From the NCBI GenBank assembly GCA_900199555.1, contig FZQZ01000004.1, positions 124,001 to 188,000 on the forward strand: 64,000 bases of DNA. The letters run 5' to 3'. Source of the stretch: Prevotellaceae bacterium MN60 (GTDB taxonomy: Bacteria; Bacteroidota; Bacteroidia; Bacteroidales; Bacteroidaceae). This document shows positions 16,347 to 25,367 of the stretch, piece after piece. The translations under genes and the position numbers were made by a program. Below the pieces are notes generated by a model, which made no database searches, was not told the DNA's origin, and saw only the letters and a list, made by a program, of their open reading frames with translations. Each line of letters begins with the position of its first letter. Within the stretch, counting starts at the first letter, position 1.

Positions 16347-17060
16347 CTACTCAGAATCTATCACCGAGAGCTTCACGCTGACATCCTCGAGTGGCCTGTC
16401 GGAGTCGTTGGTGGGGAGAGCCTGAATCTTCTCTACCACATTGAGCCCTTCTTCTACTTCACCAAATACGGTGTAGGTACCATCTAAGTGTGGTGTACCA
16501 CCTTGTGAGGCATAGATTTGACGTTGGGTGGCATTCAGACCGCCTGTCTCTGGACGATTCATCTTGAGCTTCTCGTCAAGATAGTCTATTTGACGAGGAG
16601 TAAAGGTGCGTCCCCATACGATATAAAACTGTGAGCCGCTACTGCGAAACTCAGGGTTGGTGTCGTCGCCCTCGCGAGCTGCAGCCAGCGCGCCACGCTT
16701 ATGGTATAGTCCACTCCTAATCTCTGCCTCCAGCGTATAACCGGGGTCTCCTTCGCCCAGTTCTTTGTCGGCAGGTGCTCCCTTGGAGTCTGGGTCACCA
16801 CCTTGAATCATAAAGTCTTTGATAACGCGATGAAACAGGGTGCCGTCATAAAAACCCTCCTTTACCAGCTTGACGAAGTTGTCGCGATGGATAGGGGTGG
16901 CATCGTATAGGCGGACAATGATGTCGCCCAACTTGGTTTCTATCTTCACCTTGATGGTGCCTCGTGTGATATCGTTGTTTGTGTCTTGGTTGGTAACCTG
17001 TGCCATCATCAGCATGGATGACATCATGGTAAACAGGGCAATGACGAATCTTTTCTTCAT
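16347..17060 (-). CDS. Exported cyclophilin-type peptidyl-prolyl isomerase
   Basis: 237 residues with a signal peptide (MKKRFVIALFTMMSSMLMMAQ), so it acts in the periplasm on prolyl bonds of exported proteins. The cyclophilin core is clear: TKLGDIIVRLYD, FVKLVKEGFYDGTLFHRVIKDFMIQGGDP, GALAAAR, GSQFYIV, YTVFGEVEEGLNVVEKI. Arg in FHRVIKDF and Gln in MIQGGDP are the expected active-site residues. An extra 35-residue loop (RTFTPRQIDYLDEKL...) lies between GSQFYI and the last strand, as in other Bacteroidota homologues. It follows the Gfo/Idh gene by 21 bp on the same strand. Confidence 0.92.
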   Translation of the reverse strand: MKKRFVIALFTMMSSMLMMAQVTNQDTNNDITRGTIKVKIETKLGDIIVRLYDATPIHRDNFVKLVKEGFYDGTLFHRVIKDFMIQGGDPDSKGAPADKELGEGDPGYTLEAEIRSGLYHKRGALAAAREGDDTNPEFRSSGSQFYIVWGRTFTPRQIDYLDEKLKMNRPETGGLNATQRQIYASQGGTPHLDGTYTVFGEVEEGLNVVEKIQALPTNDSDRPLEDVSVKLSVIDSE

Positions 17061-17081
17061 AGTTGTTATTATCCTTTTTTC

Positions 17082-18074
17082 TTAAATGTCCATAGGATAG
17101 CGCACGCCCCATTTTTGGCGTAGACTGTCCATGAGTTGCATGATGTATAGTGTTTCTTTGTGAGGCATCTCGACAGGCTCCAGGCGACCATCGATGAGTG
17201 CCTGTCTGCAAGCGAGGAACTGATATTCGTAACCCGTAATCTGCTGGGGTACACGAATGGTCTCGATAAAGGTGCGATTTGGACCATTGACGGTAATCTG
17301 CTGCGGATTGTTGATATTGTCGATGATGAGGTTACCTTCGGTACCTGCTATGACACCGATGTTGTCGCCTACGCATGAGGCACTTGACTGGAGATTACAG
17401 AGCACGCCGTCTTTCAGAATCAGGGTCATGGTATTTGTCAAATCCATGCCCGTATCGCTCTTTACGCAGTGGCCATCTATACACAAGATATCGGCAGGGA
17501 AGAACATACGTACAAAGTTTAAGGCATAGACACCGAGGTCGAGTAGTGCTCCACCACAAAGGTCGGGGCGCATGATGCGCTCTTTGTTGCCCATAGAGTA
17601 ACCCAGGGTGGCTGTCACCATACGAGGCTCGCCAATGCGTCCGCTACTAATTAAATCGAGGATGATACTGACGACAGGCTGATAGCGTGTCCAGATGGCT
17701 TCGGCTACGAACACCTTTTGCTGGTGAGCTAAATCGAGAATCTCCTGTGTCTGTCTACTATTAGCCATGAAAGCTTTCTCCACAAGACAAGGTTTGCCTG
17801 ACAGTATCGCTTCGCGTGTGACGTCGAAGTGATGGGAGTGTGGAGTGCCAATATAGATTAGGTCGATGTCCGGGTCGGCAATCAGTGCTGCATACGAGCC
17901 ATACGCCTTGGGAATGTCCCACTTCTTGGCAAAGGCATCTGCCGTGTCTTGATGACGTGAGCCTACGGCGTAGGCTTCTACTTCTGTTAGTCCACGCAGT
18001 GTGATGGCAGCCTTCTCTGCTATCCTGCCTGTGCCGATGATGCCGACACGCATGATTTCGTCTGGTTTAGTCAT
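17082..18074 (-). CDS. Gfo/Idh/MocA family NAD(P)-dependent oxidoreductase
   Basis: 330 residues from the ATG at 18074. A longer frame to 18188 exists, but it would cross the terminator and the promoter. The N-terminal Rossmann fold shows VGIIGTGRIAEKAA; the family EKAFMANSRQTQEIL segment (EKP-like, here EKA) and YQPVVSIILDLISSGRIG follow. The C-terminal half is the alpha/beta substrate domain (GGALLDLGVYALNFVRMFF). Such enzymes oxidise or reduce sugars and related diols; the substrate cannot be told. EKA instead of the classical EKP is a small deviation. It is probably co-transcribed with the cyclophilin gene. Confidence 0.88.
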   Translation of the reverse strand: MTKPDEIMRVGIIGTGRIAEKAAITLRGLTEVEAYAVGSRHQDTADAFAKKWDIPKAYGSYAALIADPDIDLIYIGTPHSHHFDVTREAILSGKPCLVEKAFMANSRQTQEILDLAHQQKVFVAEAIWTRYQPVVSIILDLISSGRIGEPRMVTATLGYSMGNKERIMRPDLCGGALLDLGVYALNFVRMFFPADILCIDGHCVKSDTGMDLTNTMTLILKDGVLCNLQSSASCVGDNIGVIAGTEGNLIIDNINNPQQITVNGPNRTFIETIRVPQQITGYEYQFLACRQALIDGRLEPVEMPHKETLYIMQLMDSLRQKWGVRYPMDI

Positions 18075-18101
18075 ACGTATAAATATTAATAGTTCCTGCT
18101 G

Positions 18102-18109
18102 CAAAGGTA
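18102..18109 (-). promoter_or_regulatory. -7 element for the Gfo/Idh gene
   Basis: TACCTTTG on the minus strand followed by GC, 27 bp before the ATG at 18074. It supports that start. Confidence 0.6.
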
Positions 18110-18112
18110 AAC

Positions 18113-18151
18113 AAAAAAATGGCGATTTCGATAAGGAAGTCGCCACTTTTT
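18113..18151. terminator. Bidirectional terminator after korB
   Basis: Stem 18120-18129 / 18136-18145 (TGGCGATTTC / GAAGTCGCCA) with A-runs and T-runs on both sides. On the minus strand it ends the kor operon. Confidence 0.85.
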
Positions 18152-18172
18152 TATATGTGATGAGTGATATTC

Positions 18173-19180
18173 TTATTGCACGGTCCAAATGTCGTTAGTC
18201 TCCAGCAACTCCTCAAAGTTGTGATACTTCTTCTGAGCGCTAACCTCAGCGAGCTGTGCATGAACGGCATCGTTGTAGGTGGGAGCATCAACATCGCGAA
18301 TGACTCCGAGAGCGATGGGGAAACCATCACCATTACCCATCAGGGCGAGCTTGAGCTGCAGGGTGTTGTCTTCGCAGTGGGCATCATGTACGAGTACATC
18401 GTCCAGTGTGTAGCCATCCTTGCCAATCTCTACCACCTTCAGGCCGAAGCCCTGCTGTACGAGACCGAACTCATTGTTCTCACCGAACACGAGTTTCTCG
18501 CCATGCTTCACGTAGATGGCATTCTTCTTACGACCTTCCTTGTTATATACGGCTTCATGGCAACCATCGTTGAAGATAACGCAGTTCTGCAGTACCTCAG
18601 TAACAGAGGCTCCCTTGTGATTATAGGCTGCCTTCAGTACCTCAACAGTGCCTGGGGCATCGGTAGCCACGCAACGAGCAAAGAAGTGTCCGCGAGCACC
18701 AAAGCACAACTCTGCAGGGCGGAAGGGATCTTCTACCGTGCCATAAGGACTTGACTTAGAGACAAAACCACGAGGTGAGGTAGGAGAGTACTGACCTTTA
18801 GTCAAACCGTAGATACGGTTGTTCAGGAGAATCATATTGAGGTCGATGTTACGACGATTGGCATGGATGAAGTGGTTACCACCGATAGCCAGTCCGTCGC
18901 CATCACCACTCACCTGCCATACGGTCAGGTTGGGGTTAGCCACCTTAGCACCTGTAGCGATAGCTGCTGCACGTCCATGGATAGTGTTCATGCCATAGGT
19001 AGCCATATAGTGGGGCAGACGGCTAGAACAGCCGATACCAGAGATAACTGCTACGTTCTCGGGAGCTACACCAATCTCGGCCATAGCCTTATGAAGTGAG
19101 GCCAGGAAAAAGTGGTCACCACAACCTGGACACCAACGAGGCTGACCTTTCTTAAAATCGGAAGCACTGTAATTACTCAT
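18173..19180 (-). CDS. korB: 2-oxoacid:ferredoxin oxidoreductase, beta subunit
   Basis: 335 residues. This is the thiamine-diphosphate-binding subunit of the 2-oxoglutarate (or related 2-oxoacid) ferredoxin oxidoreductase, which oxidatively decarboxylates the oxoacid to acyl-CoA. Features are PRWCPGCGDHFFLASLHKA, ISGIGCSSRLPHYM, the ThDP/Mg motif VSGDGDGLAIGGNHFIHANRRNIDLNMILLNNRIYGLTKGQYSPTS, and the iron-sulfur cysteines expected for KorB. It is the downstream partner of korA; a GxxExxY gene now separates them by about 550 bp. A hairpin terminator follows. Confidence 0.93.
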   Translation of the reverse strand: MSNYSASDFKKGQPRWCPGCGDHFFLASLHKAMAEIGVAPENVAVISGIGCSSRLPHYMATYGMNTIHGRAAAIATGAKVANPNLTVWQVSGDGDGLAIGGNHFIHANRRNIDLNMILLNNRIYGLTKGQYSPTSPRGFVSKSSPYGTVEDPFRPAELCFGARGHFFARCVATDAPGTVEVLKAAYNHKGASVTEVLQNCVIFNDGCHEAVYNKEGRKKNAIYVKHGEKLVFGENNEFGLVQQGFGLKVVEIGKDGYTLDDVLVHDAHCEDNTLQLKLALMGNGDGFPIALGVIRDVDAPTYNDAVHAQLAEVSAQKKYHNFEELLETNDIWTVQ

Positions 19181-19217
19181 AATACTCTTATTTTTACCAC
19201 TGATGTTTTTTCTTCTA

Positions 19218-19270
19218 CCACGAATTTCTCGAATTGGACGAATTGTTTTATTATTATCGAATGATACGAA
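19218..19270. repeat. Inverted repeat flanking the GxxExxY gene, left arm
   Basis: CCACGAATTTCTCGAATTGG... is similar over about 52 bp to the reverse complement of 19656-19707. Both consist of CGAATT words interspersed with T/A runs. Confidence 0.7.
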
Positions 19271-19271
19271 T

Positions 19272-19655
19272 TTAAACCACTAACCTTTCATAAGTAAGCG
19301 ATGGTTCTCCGAAGTTGACGAGTAACGCTAACTGATAGCCTGACACTTTTGCATAATTGTATGCTTGAGAGCGATGCATATCATCAAGTTCTCTGACTGC
19401 TTTCAGTTCAACAATAATTTTGTCGTAGCAGATGAAGTCAGGAATAAATGTTGAAGGTAGCTCTATGTCATCGTAAACAACGTGAAGCTCCATTTCTCTC
19501 TGAAATGGGATTTTGTTCTTATTGAACTCAACAGCTAATGCATCTTGATATACCTTCTCAGTAAATCCACAGCCCAATGTACTATGAACTTTCATAGCTG
19601 CACCTATAATAGCATAGGATTCTTGAGGAAAGATGACATTGTCGCCGTACTGCAT
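19272..19655 (-). CDS. GxxExxY family protein
   Basis: 127 residues with the defining G-F-T-E-K-V-Y motif (LGCGFTEKVYQDALAVEF), followed by FIPDFICYDKIIVELKAV, a PD-(D/E)xK-like core. The cellular function of this family is unsettled; a nuclease-related fold is inferred from the D...ELK motif. It sits between korA and korB, which otherwise form one operon, and is flanked by about 52-bp inverted repeats. The gene-plus-arms unit therefore looks like a small mobile or inserted cassette. Reading continues in the same direction, so the kor transcript can run through. Confidence 0.85.
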   Translation of the reverse strand: MQYGDNVIFPQESYAIIGAAMKVHSTLGCGFTEKVYQDALAVEFNKNKIPFQREMELHVVYDDIELPSTFIPDFICYDKIIVELKAVRELDDMHRSQAYNYAKVSGYQLALLVNFGEPSLTYERLVV

Positions 19656-19707
19656 ATTCGTTTAATTCGATAAAAATATTAATTCGTTTTATTCGTTGAA
19701 TTCGTGG
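19656..19707. repeat. Inverted repeat flanking the GxxExxY gene, right arm
   Basis: It starts at the base after the GxxExxY start codon and ends GAATTCGTGG. It is the inverted partner of 19218-19270. Confidence 0.7.
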
Positions 19708-19734
19708 TCGTTATAAATAACTTCGTGGTTGTTA

Positions 19735-21585
19735 TTATTTTTTGTTAATTATTTCGGTGAAGGCATTCACTAACTCTTCTACGATGAATGGCTGACCCTT
19801 GACCTGATTGAACTGGTAGGGTACGAAACCATCGACCTTCATGCGGAGGTAGGCTGCCAACTGACCCATGTTCTGCTCAGCTACTACTACTTTCTTGTAC
19901 TTGGAGAGTACCTCGGCAGTGTTCTTGGGCAGTGGGTTCAGATACTTGAAGTGAGCCTGTGCCACCTTGTGACCCTTGGCGCGGAGCTCGTCCATAGCAG
20001 AGTGCAGATGACCATAGGTAGAACCGAAACCTACGATGAGCAGGTCGGCATCGTTGACATCGCCATCCACTTCGAGGTCAGGCACCTGGATATTGTCAAT
20101 CTTCTGCTGGCGCAGACGAGTCATCAGGTCATGGTTCTCTGGGTTGGTAGAGATGGCACCCGTGTTAGAGTCCTTCTCCAATCCACCAAGGATATGAGCA
20201 AAGCCCTCACGACCAGGAACAGCCCAATAGCGGGTACCATTCTCGGCACGCATATAAGGAGTCCACTTGCCCTTCAGTTCCTCAGGAACGTAGGGAGGAT
20301 TGATAGCGTCGAGCTTGGCCATCTCTGGCAACTTGAAGGCACCAGAACCATTGGCGATATAGGCATCGGTGAGCAGGATGACAGGAGTCATGTGCTCAAG
20401 CGCCATCTTTGAAGCTTGATAAGCAGCATCGAAACAGTCGGCAGGACTGGTAGCAGCCATCACTGGCATAGGACTCTCACCATTACGTCCGAACAACGCC
20501 TGCAGCAAATCAGTCTGTTCACTCTTGGTGGGAAGACCTGTGGCAGGACCACCACGCTGCACGTCGAGCACAACGAGAGGCAGCTCCATGATGACAGCAA
20601 GGTTCATCGCCTCACTCTTCAGACAGACACCAGGACCAGAGGTAGAGGTGACACCGAGGGCACCGGCAAACGAAGCACCGAGAGCTGAAGCACAACCTGA
20701 AATCTCGTCTTCGCACTGTACGGTGATAACACCGCATGACTTGTGCTTAGAGAGCTCATGGAGCACGTCAGTAGCAGGGGTGATAGGATAAGAACCCAGA
20801 TAGAGGCGCAGACCTGCTTTCTCTGCAGCAGCAATGAAGCCATAGGCTGTAGCCTTGTTACCAGTGATGTCCATATAGCGTCCGGGAGTCTTCTCCTTAG
20901 TCTCAATGCGATAAACATTCATCGCACTAGAGTGCGTATTGTGTCCGTAGTCATAACCAGCCTGTACCACCTTGATATTGTTCTCAGCGATAGCTGGCTT
21001 CTTGGCAAATTTCTCTTTCAGGAAGTTGGCTACGAGGTTCAGGTCACGATCAAAGAGCCAGCATACGAGTCCGAGGGCGAACATGTTGCGGCACTTGAGG
21101 ATGGCCTTGTTGTCCATACCAGTCTCAGCCAGACAGTCCTTCACCATGGTGGTCAAAGGACACTGGATAACGCGATCGGGGTCGATACCCATCTCGCCAA
21201 GATAATCCTCTGAACTGAACTGAGCCTTCTCCAAGTCCTTAGGACCAAAGGAGTCGGTGTCGATAATGATAGTGGCACCGGGCTTTGCATAGCGATACTG
21301 TGTCTTCAGGGCAGCAGCATTCATAGCTACCAGCACATCGCACTTATCGCCAGGGGTGTAAACCTTGCCAGCACCGATATGTACTTGGAAACCAGACACA
21401 CCCGTCAGCGAACCTTGCGGGGCACGGATATCTGCGGGATAGTCGGGGAATGTAGAAATACCATTACCAACGGTGGCACTGACCGTAGAGAAGATGTTTC
21501 CGGCCAACTGCATACCGTCGCCGGAGTCACCAGAAAAGCGAACCACAACTTGGTCCAGCTCCTTCACTTCCATTTTTTCTGCCAT
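19735..21585 (-). CDS. korA: 2-oxoacid:ferredoxin oxidoreductase, fused gamma-alpha subunit
   Basis: 616 residues. The N-terminal gamma domain (about 1-190: VVRFSGDSGDGMQLAGNIF, DYPADIRAPQGSLTGVSGFQVHIG) is fused to the alpha domain (from about 215: GNKATAYGFIAAAEKAGLRLYLGSYPITPATDVLHEL, SGPGVCLKSEAMNLAVIMELPLVVLDVQRGGPATGLPTKSEQTDL). This is the usual Bacteroidota arrangement. With KorB it converts 2-oxoglutarate or a related oxoacid to acyl-CoA while reducing ferredoxin. TTTGG-N19-GACCTTTG lies upstream. Confidence 0.93.
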   Translation of the reverse strand: MAEKMEVKELDQVVVRFSGDSGDGMQLAGNIFSTVSATVGNGISTFPDYPADIRAPQGSLTGVSGFQVHIGAGKVYTPGDKCDVLVAMNAAALKTQYRYAKPGATIIIDTDSFGPKDLEKAQFSSEDYLGEMGIDPDRVIQCPLTTMVKDCLAETGMDNKAILKCRNMFALGLVCWLFDRDLNLVANFLKEKFAKKPAIAENNIKVVQAGYDYGHNTHSSAMNVYRIETKEKTPGRYMDITGNKATAYGFIAAAEKAGLRLYLGSYPITPATDVLHELSKHKSCGVITVQCEDEISGCASALGASFAGALGVTSTSGPGVCLKSEAMNLAVIMELPLVVLDVQRGGPATGLPTKSEQTDLLQALFGRNGESPMPVMAATSPADCFDAAYQASKMALEHMTPVILLTDAYIANGSGAFKLPEMAKLDAINPPYVPEELKGKWTPYMRAENGTRYWAVPGREGFAHILGGLEKDSNTGAISTNPENHDLMTRLRQQKIDNIQVPDLEVDGDVNDADLLIVGFGSTYGHLHSAMDELRAKGHKVAQAHFKYLNPLPKNTAEVLSKYKKVVVAEQNMGQLAAYLRMKVDGFVPYQFNQVKGQPFIVEELVNAFTEIINKK

Positions 21586-21626
21586 AATATATTATAATAG
21601 GTGTACTTTAATCGTAAAAACAAATG

Positions 21627-21658
21627 CAAAGGTCGCAAATATTCATGTATTTACCAAA
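21627..21658 (-). promoter_or_regulatory. korA promoter
   Basis: On the minus strand: TTTGG (21654-21658), 19-bp spacer, GACCTTTG (21627-21634), with one mismatch (GA for TA). Confidence 0.6.
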
Positions 21659-21668
21659 TGTTTTGCAA

Positions 21669-21715
21669 TAAAAATGCAGTTTTGAGTGTAAATAACGCTC
21701 AAAACCGCATTTTTA
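21669..21715. terminator. Bidirectional terminator between the uridine-kinase-like gene and korA
   Basis: Long stem (AAAATGC.GTTTTGAG / CTCAAAAC.GCATTTT) with an 11-nt loop. It directly follows the stop of the uridine-kinase-like gene. Confidence 0.8.
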
Positions 21716-21726
21716 TACAGAAATTG

Positions 21727-23388
21727 TTAGTATTCGAATGATGAGCCACCCAAGAACTCACGCAATAGCGATGTGGGTGGTATCTGATCTTCGGGGATAG
21801 GACGGATGTAGCGCAAGAACTTACGCAGTCGGTAGGCCTCTGCATACTCCGGACAGTTTTCGGGCAATAGCTCTAAGAGTGGCTCTGCCTGACTCTTAAT
21901 CACTGCCAACTCGAAGAGCATGGCAGAGTTGAACATGGCATCGGCATTCTCCTGATAGGGGAATATCCACTTGTTCTCGCCCTTGCGTACCGATGGCCAG
22001 CGACGGATGGTCTCCTGGGCAGATACTCCACGATACTTGTGGTCGCGGATGATGCGGCGCAGCAGACGATTGTCGGTGGTGGGGATGTAGTTGTGATTGT
22101 CGAGTAGCAGCGTAGTCAGTGCTGAGGCATAGACGCGGAATATCTGGTCCTGAGGTACATCCTTCATCAGTTCGGGATTCAGTGCATGAATACCCTCTAC
22201 CACCAGTATCTCATCATCGTGGAGTTGTAGCTTGCGACCACTCTTCACGCTCTTGCCTGTGGGGAAGTCGTAACGTGGCAGTTCTACCTCCTCACCACGG
22301 AACAAGGCATTCATCTGCTCGTTGAGTAGTGGCAGGTTGAGTGCATGCAAGTGTTCGAAATCGTAGTCTCCATTCTCGTCGCGTGGTGTTAGTTCTCTAT
22401 CCAAGAAGTAGTCGTCGAGTGAGATGCCCACAGGTTTGATGCCATTGGTGAGCAACTGAACAGAGAGACGCTTGCAGGTGGTTGTCTTACCACTGGAAGA
22501 AGGACCGGCAATAAGTACCATGCGGATGCCCTTACGATTAGCTATCTCATCGGCTATCTTACCAATCTTCTTCTCCTGCAAAGCCTCGCTAACCTGAATA
22601 AGCAGGTTGGTGCGTCCTTGGTCGATAGCCTCGTTGAGGTCGCCGATGGTACGCATACCGAGAATATCCTGCCAGCGATGGTGCTCTTTGAAGATGCCGA
22701 ACATCTTATCCTGCATCACGATTTCGCCCAACTCCTCAGGATGTTCGCGTGAGGGAATACGTAATAGCAATCCATCATAATATTTCTCCAATCCGAAGAG
22801 ATATATCTGTGAAGTGTGCGTCAGCAGGGCACCATAGAAGTAGTCGTAATAGTCGTCAATATCATAAAAGGTGGTGTATAGCGAGCCCGAACTCTGCAGC
22901 AACTTCACTTTTGAGAAGGTGTGCAGAATGCTGAACATGTGGATAGCCTCCTCCGTAGTCGTTTCATGACGATGGATGGGGTAGTCGGCATCAATAATCT
23001 CTTGCATGCGCTTACGGATGCGACCAGCATCATCGAGCGTCACGGGATGGCCGATGTTCAGATCTACATAGTAGCCATTGCTCACAGGGATGTCTATAGC
23101 AACCTTACACTTGGTGTAGAGGTCATGGACAGCCTTACAGAGAATAAAGAACAAGGTGCGTGTATAGGCACGCTGTCCTGATGTGGATGTGATGTCTAGA
23201 AACTCGATGTTTTTAGGTTTGTAGAGGCGGTAGTGCATGCCTTCTACCTTGTTGTTTACATGTGCCAAAATGGGCTCGTATGGCAGAGTCAGATTCATCT
23301 GTTGATATGCCTCATAGAGATTGCTGCCCATTGGCAATTCATATGTCTGCCCATTATTCAGACAGCAGACTTTTACCGTTTTTTCCAT
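21727..23388 (-). CDS. TGS-domain uridine kinase-like nucleoside kinase
   Basis: 553 residues from the ATG at 23388. A longer frame to 23463 would overlap the promoter. The N-terminal TGS/ThrRS-like region (1-65, VKVCCLNNGQTYELPMG) and ThrRS second additional domain-like part (HRHETTTEEA) are followed by a P-loop kinase of the uridine kinase/PRK type from about residue 290 (VLIAGPSSSGKTTTCKRLSVQL, SLDDYFLDRELTPRDENGDYDFEHLHALN, ILVVEGIHALNP). The combination is characteristic of the family annotated as nucleoside kinase. Phosphorylation of uridine or another nucleoside is inferred. Divergent from the Na/Pi gene. Confidence 0.88.
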   Translation of the reverse strand: MEKTVKVCCLNNGQTYELPMGSNLYEAYQQMNLTLPYEPILAHVNNKVEGMHYRLYKPKNIEFLDITSTSGQRAYTRTLFFILCKAVHDLYTKCKVAIDIPVSNGYYVDLNIGHPVTLDDAGRIRKRMQEIIDADYPIHRHETTTEEAIHMFSILHTFSKVKLLQSSGSLYTTFYDIDDYYDYFYGALLTHTSQIYLFGLEKYYDGLLLRIPSREHPEELGEIVMQDKMFGIFKEHHRWQDILGMRTIGDLNEAIDQGRTNLLIQVSEALQEKKIGKIADEIANRKGIRMVLIAGPSSSGKTTTCKRLSVQLLTNGIKPVGISLDDYFLDRELTPRDENGDYDFEHLHALNLPLLNEQMNALFRGEEVELPRYDFPTGKSVKSGRKLQLHDDEILVVEGIHALNPELMKDVPQDQIFRVYASALTTLLLDNHNYIPTTDNRLLRRIIRDHKYRGVSAQETIRRWPSVRKGENKWIFPYQENADAMFNSAMLFELAVIKSQAEPLLELLPENCPEYAEAYRLRKFLRYIRPIPEDQIPPTSLLREFLGGSSFEY

Positions 23389-23409
23389 AATGATGTTTTT
23401 AGATGGGGA

Positions 23410-23440
23410 CAAATTTACGAAAAAACGAGAGAAATGCAAA
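23410..23440 (-). promoter_or_regulatory. Promoter of the uridine-kinase-like gene
   Basis: On the minus strand: TTTG (23437-23440), 19-bp spacer, TAAATTTG (23410-23417), 21 bp before the ATG. Confidence 0.65.
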
Positions 23441-23543
23441 AGAAAAAGAACTTTTCTTTGCATTTCCGAGTGCGAAGTATGTTTGACGTCGTCAATTTTA
23501 CAAAAAGTTTTCGGGAATTAATTTCTTTTTCAGATTTTTTTCG

Positions 23544-23551
23544 TAATTTTG
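23544..23551 (+). promoter_or_regulatory. -7 element for the Na/Pi cotransporter
   Basis: TAATTTTG followed by CC, 35 bp before the ATG at 23587. It rules out the much longer frame starting at 23233. Confidence 0.6.
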
Positions 23552-23586
23552 CCAACGAATTTCGAACTCAAACGAACATTGTTATT

Positions 23587-25299
23587 ATGATGCTCACAAT
23601 TTTTACGATGCTCGGCTCGCTGGCGCTTCTCATGTTTGGTATGAAGTCCATGAGTGAGGCCTTGCAGAAAATGGCTGGTTCACAACTACGCCATGCATTA
23701 GGAGCCATGACTTCCAATCGCTTTACCGGTTTGTTAACTGGTTCAATTGTTACAGCGTCTGTGCAGTCTTCTACAGCCACCACGGTATTAACCGTTTCGT
23801 TTGTTAATGCTGGCTTGTTGACCTTGGCACAGGCGATTTCTGTTATTATGGGTGCCAATATCGGTACGACGTTTACCGCTTGGATTATCGCATTGGGTGC
23901 CTCGTTTGATATTAGCATCGTCAGTTATATCAGCTTCTTTGCAGGTATTATCCTTATCTATATGAAGAAGCAGCGCTATATTGGCGACTTCCTCTTTGGT
24001 TTGGGTATGCTGCTATTGGGACTGACCACTCTCCGTGTGACAGGACAAGCGATGGACCTGGGACATAATCCCGATGTGTTGGCATTCTTCGAGTCATTCC
24101 CCCAGAACTCATACTTCACCGTATTGGTGTTCCTGCTGTTGGGTGGTGTGCTTACCTTCTGCGTACAGTCGAGCGCTGCCGTGATGGCTATTACCATGCT
24201 GCTGTGTGGTAGTGGTGCTATGCCAATCTCTATGGGTATTGCTCTGGTGCTGGGTGAGAATATCGGTACAACTATTACTTCTAACTTGGCTGCCCTTTCA
24301 GCCAATACACAGGCGCGCCGTGCTGCCTTGGCACACATGTTCTTTAATATCTTCGGCGTGCTGTGGATATTGATGATTTTCTATTGGTTCGTCGATGGAG
24401 TGGTCTGGGCAGTAGATTATATCGGTAATAATGTCTTCCATGTGGATATTGAAAATATGTCTGTTGATAAGCGCCTGACCTTTACCTTGGCAGCCTTCCA
24501 TACAGGTTTTAATGTTATCAATGCTAGTATCCTGATTTGGTTTATCCCACAGATAGAGAAGTTCGTATGCTGGGTTATCAAGACCAAGAAGGTGGACGAG
24601 GAAGAAGATTTCCGTTTGCACTTTATTACTGCAGGCTTCATGAAGACTCCAGAACTTTCAGTGCTGGAGGCACAAAAGGAGATACGCCAGTTTGCTGTCC
24701 GCATCCAGCGTATGTTTGGCATGGTGCGTGAACTGCTTACCGAGAAAGACGAGAAAGCCTTTGTCAAGCTCTATTCCCGTATTGAGAAATACGAAGGTAT
24801 CTCTGATAACATGGAATTGGAGATTGCCAAATACTTGGACGAAGTTTCTGATGCTCATCTCTCGGACGAGACGAAGGCAAAGATTCGTGCCATGTTACGT
24901 GAGATTAGTGAAATTGAGTCTATCGGTGATGCTTGTTTCAATATGGCACGCACCATCTCTCGCAAATATCAGGGCAAGCAAGACCATTTTAATGATAAGC
25001 AGTATGAACATATCCATCAGATGATGGAGCTTACTGACGATGCCCTTACTCAGATGAACTCGCTGATGAGTGGCCGCAAAGATTCTTACGATGCTAATCG
25101 CTCGTTCAATATCGAGAATGAGATTAATAACTATCGCAACCAGTTGAAGGTTCAGAATATTAATGATATTAACAACCACGAATATTCTTATGCCGTAGGT
25201 ACCATCTATATGGATATCATCAATGAGTGTGAGAAATTGGGCGACTATGTAGTCAATGTCGTTGAGGCCCGCATGGGTACTCGCCAAAAAGATGCGTAA
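23587..25299 (+). CDS. Na/Pi cotransporter family protein with PhoU-like tail
   Basis: 570 residues from ATG 23587. Two Na_Pi_cotrans repeats carry the QSS motifs (TASVQSSTATTVLTVSFVNAG and CVQSSAAVMAITMLLCGSG) with GANIGTT / GENIGTTIT partners, giving about eight to nine membrane helices. A cytosolic helical PhoU-like domain (about 380-570) follows. It probably takes up phosphate with sodium across the inner membrane; the tail may be regulatory. An in-frame extension to 23233 is not credible, because it overlaps the divergent kinase gene and lies upstream of the -7 element. Confidence 0.9.
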   Translation: MMLTIFTMLGSLALLMFGMKSMSEALQKMAGSQLRHALGAMTSNRFTGLLTGSIVTASVQSSTATTVLTVSFVNAGLLTLAQAISVIMGANIGTTFTAWIIALGASFDISIVSYISFFAGIILIYMKKQRYIGDFLFGLGMLLLGLTTLRVTGQAMDLGHNPDVLAFFESFPQNSYFTVLVFLLLGGVLTFCVQSSAAVMAITMLLCGSGAMPISMGIALVLGENIGTTITSNLAALSANTQARRAALAHMFFNIFGVLWILMIFYWFVDGVVWAVDYIGNNVFHVDIENMSVDKRLTFTLAAFHTGFNVINASILIWFIPQIEKFVCWVIKTKKVDEEEDFRLHFITAGFMKTPELSVLEAQKEIRQFAVRIQRMFGMVRELLTEKDEKAFVKLYSRIEKYEGISDNMELEIAKYLDEVSDAHLSDETKAKIRAMLREISEIESIGDACFNMARTISRKYQGKQDHFNDKQYEHIHQMMELTDDALTQMNSLMSGRKDSYDANRSFNIENEINNYRNQLKVQNINDINNHEYSYAVGTIYMDIINECEKLGDYVVNVVEARMGTRQKDA

Positions 25300-25326
25300 A
25301 AATGATGTATTTTTGTATAAATTGAT

Positions 25327-25334
25327 TAATTTTG
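25327..25334 (+). promoter_or_regulatory. -7 element for the Oar-like TonB receptor
   Basis: TAATTTTG followed by CAC, 33 bp before the ATG at 25368. No clear -33. Confidence 0.5.
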
Positions 25335-25367
25335 CACGCAATATTACAAACAAACCAAATAAATATT

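Noticed and set aside
23233..23586. N-terminal extension of the Na/Pi cotransporter
   Set aside because: It overlaps the divergent kinase gene and lies upstream of the -7 element at 23544.
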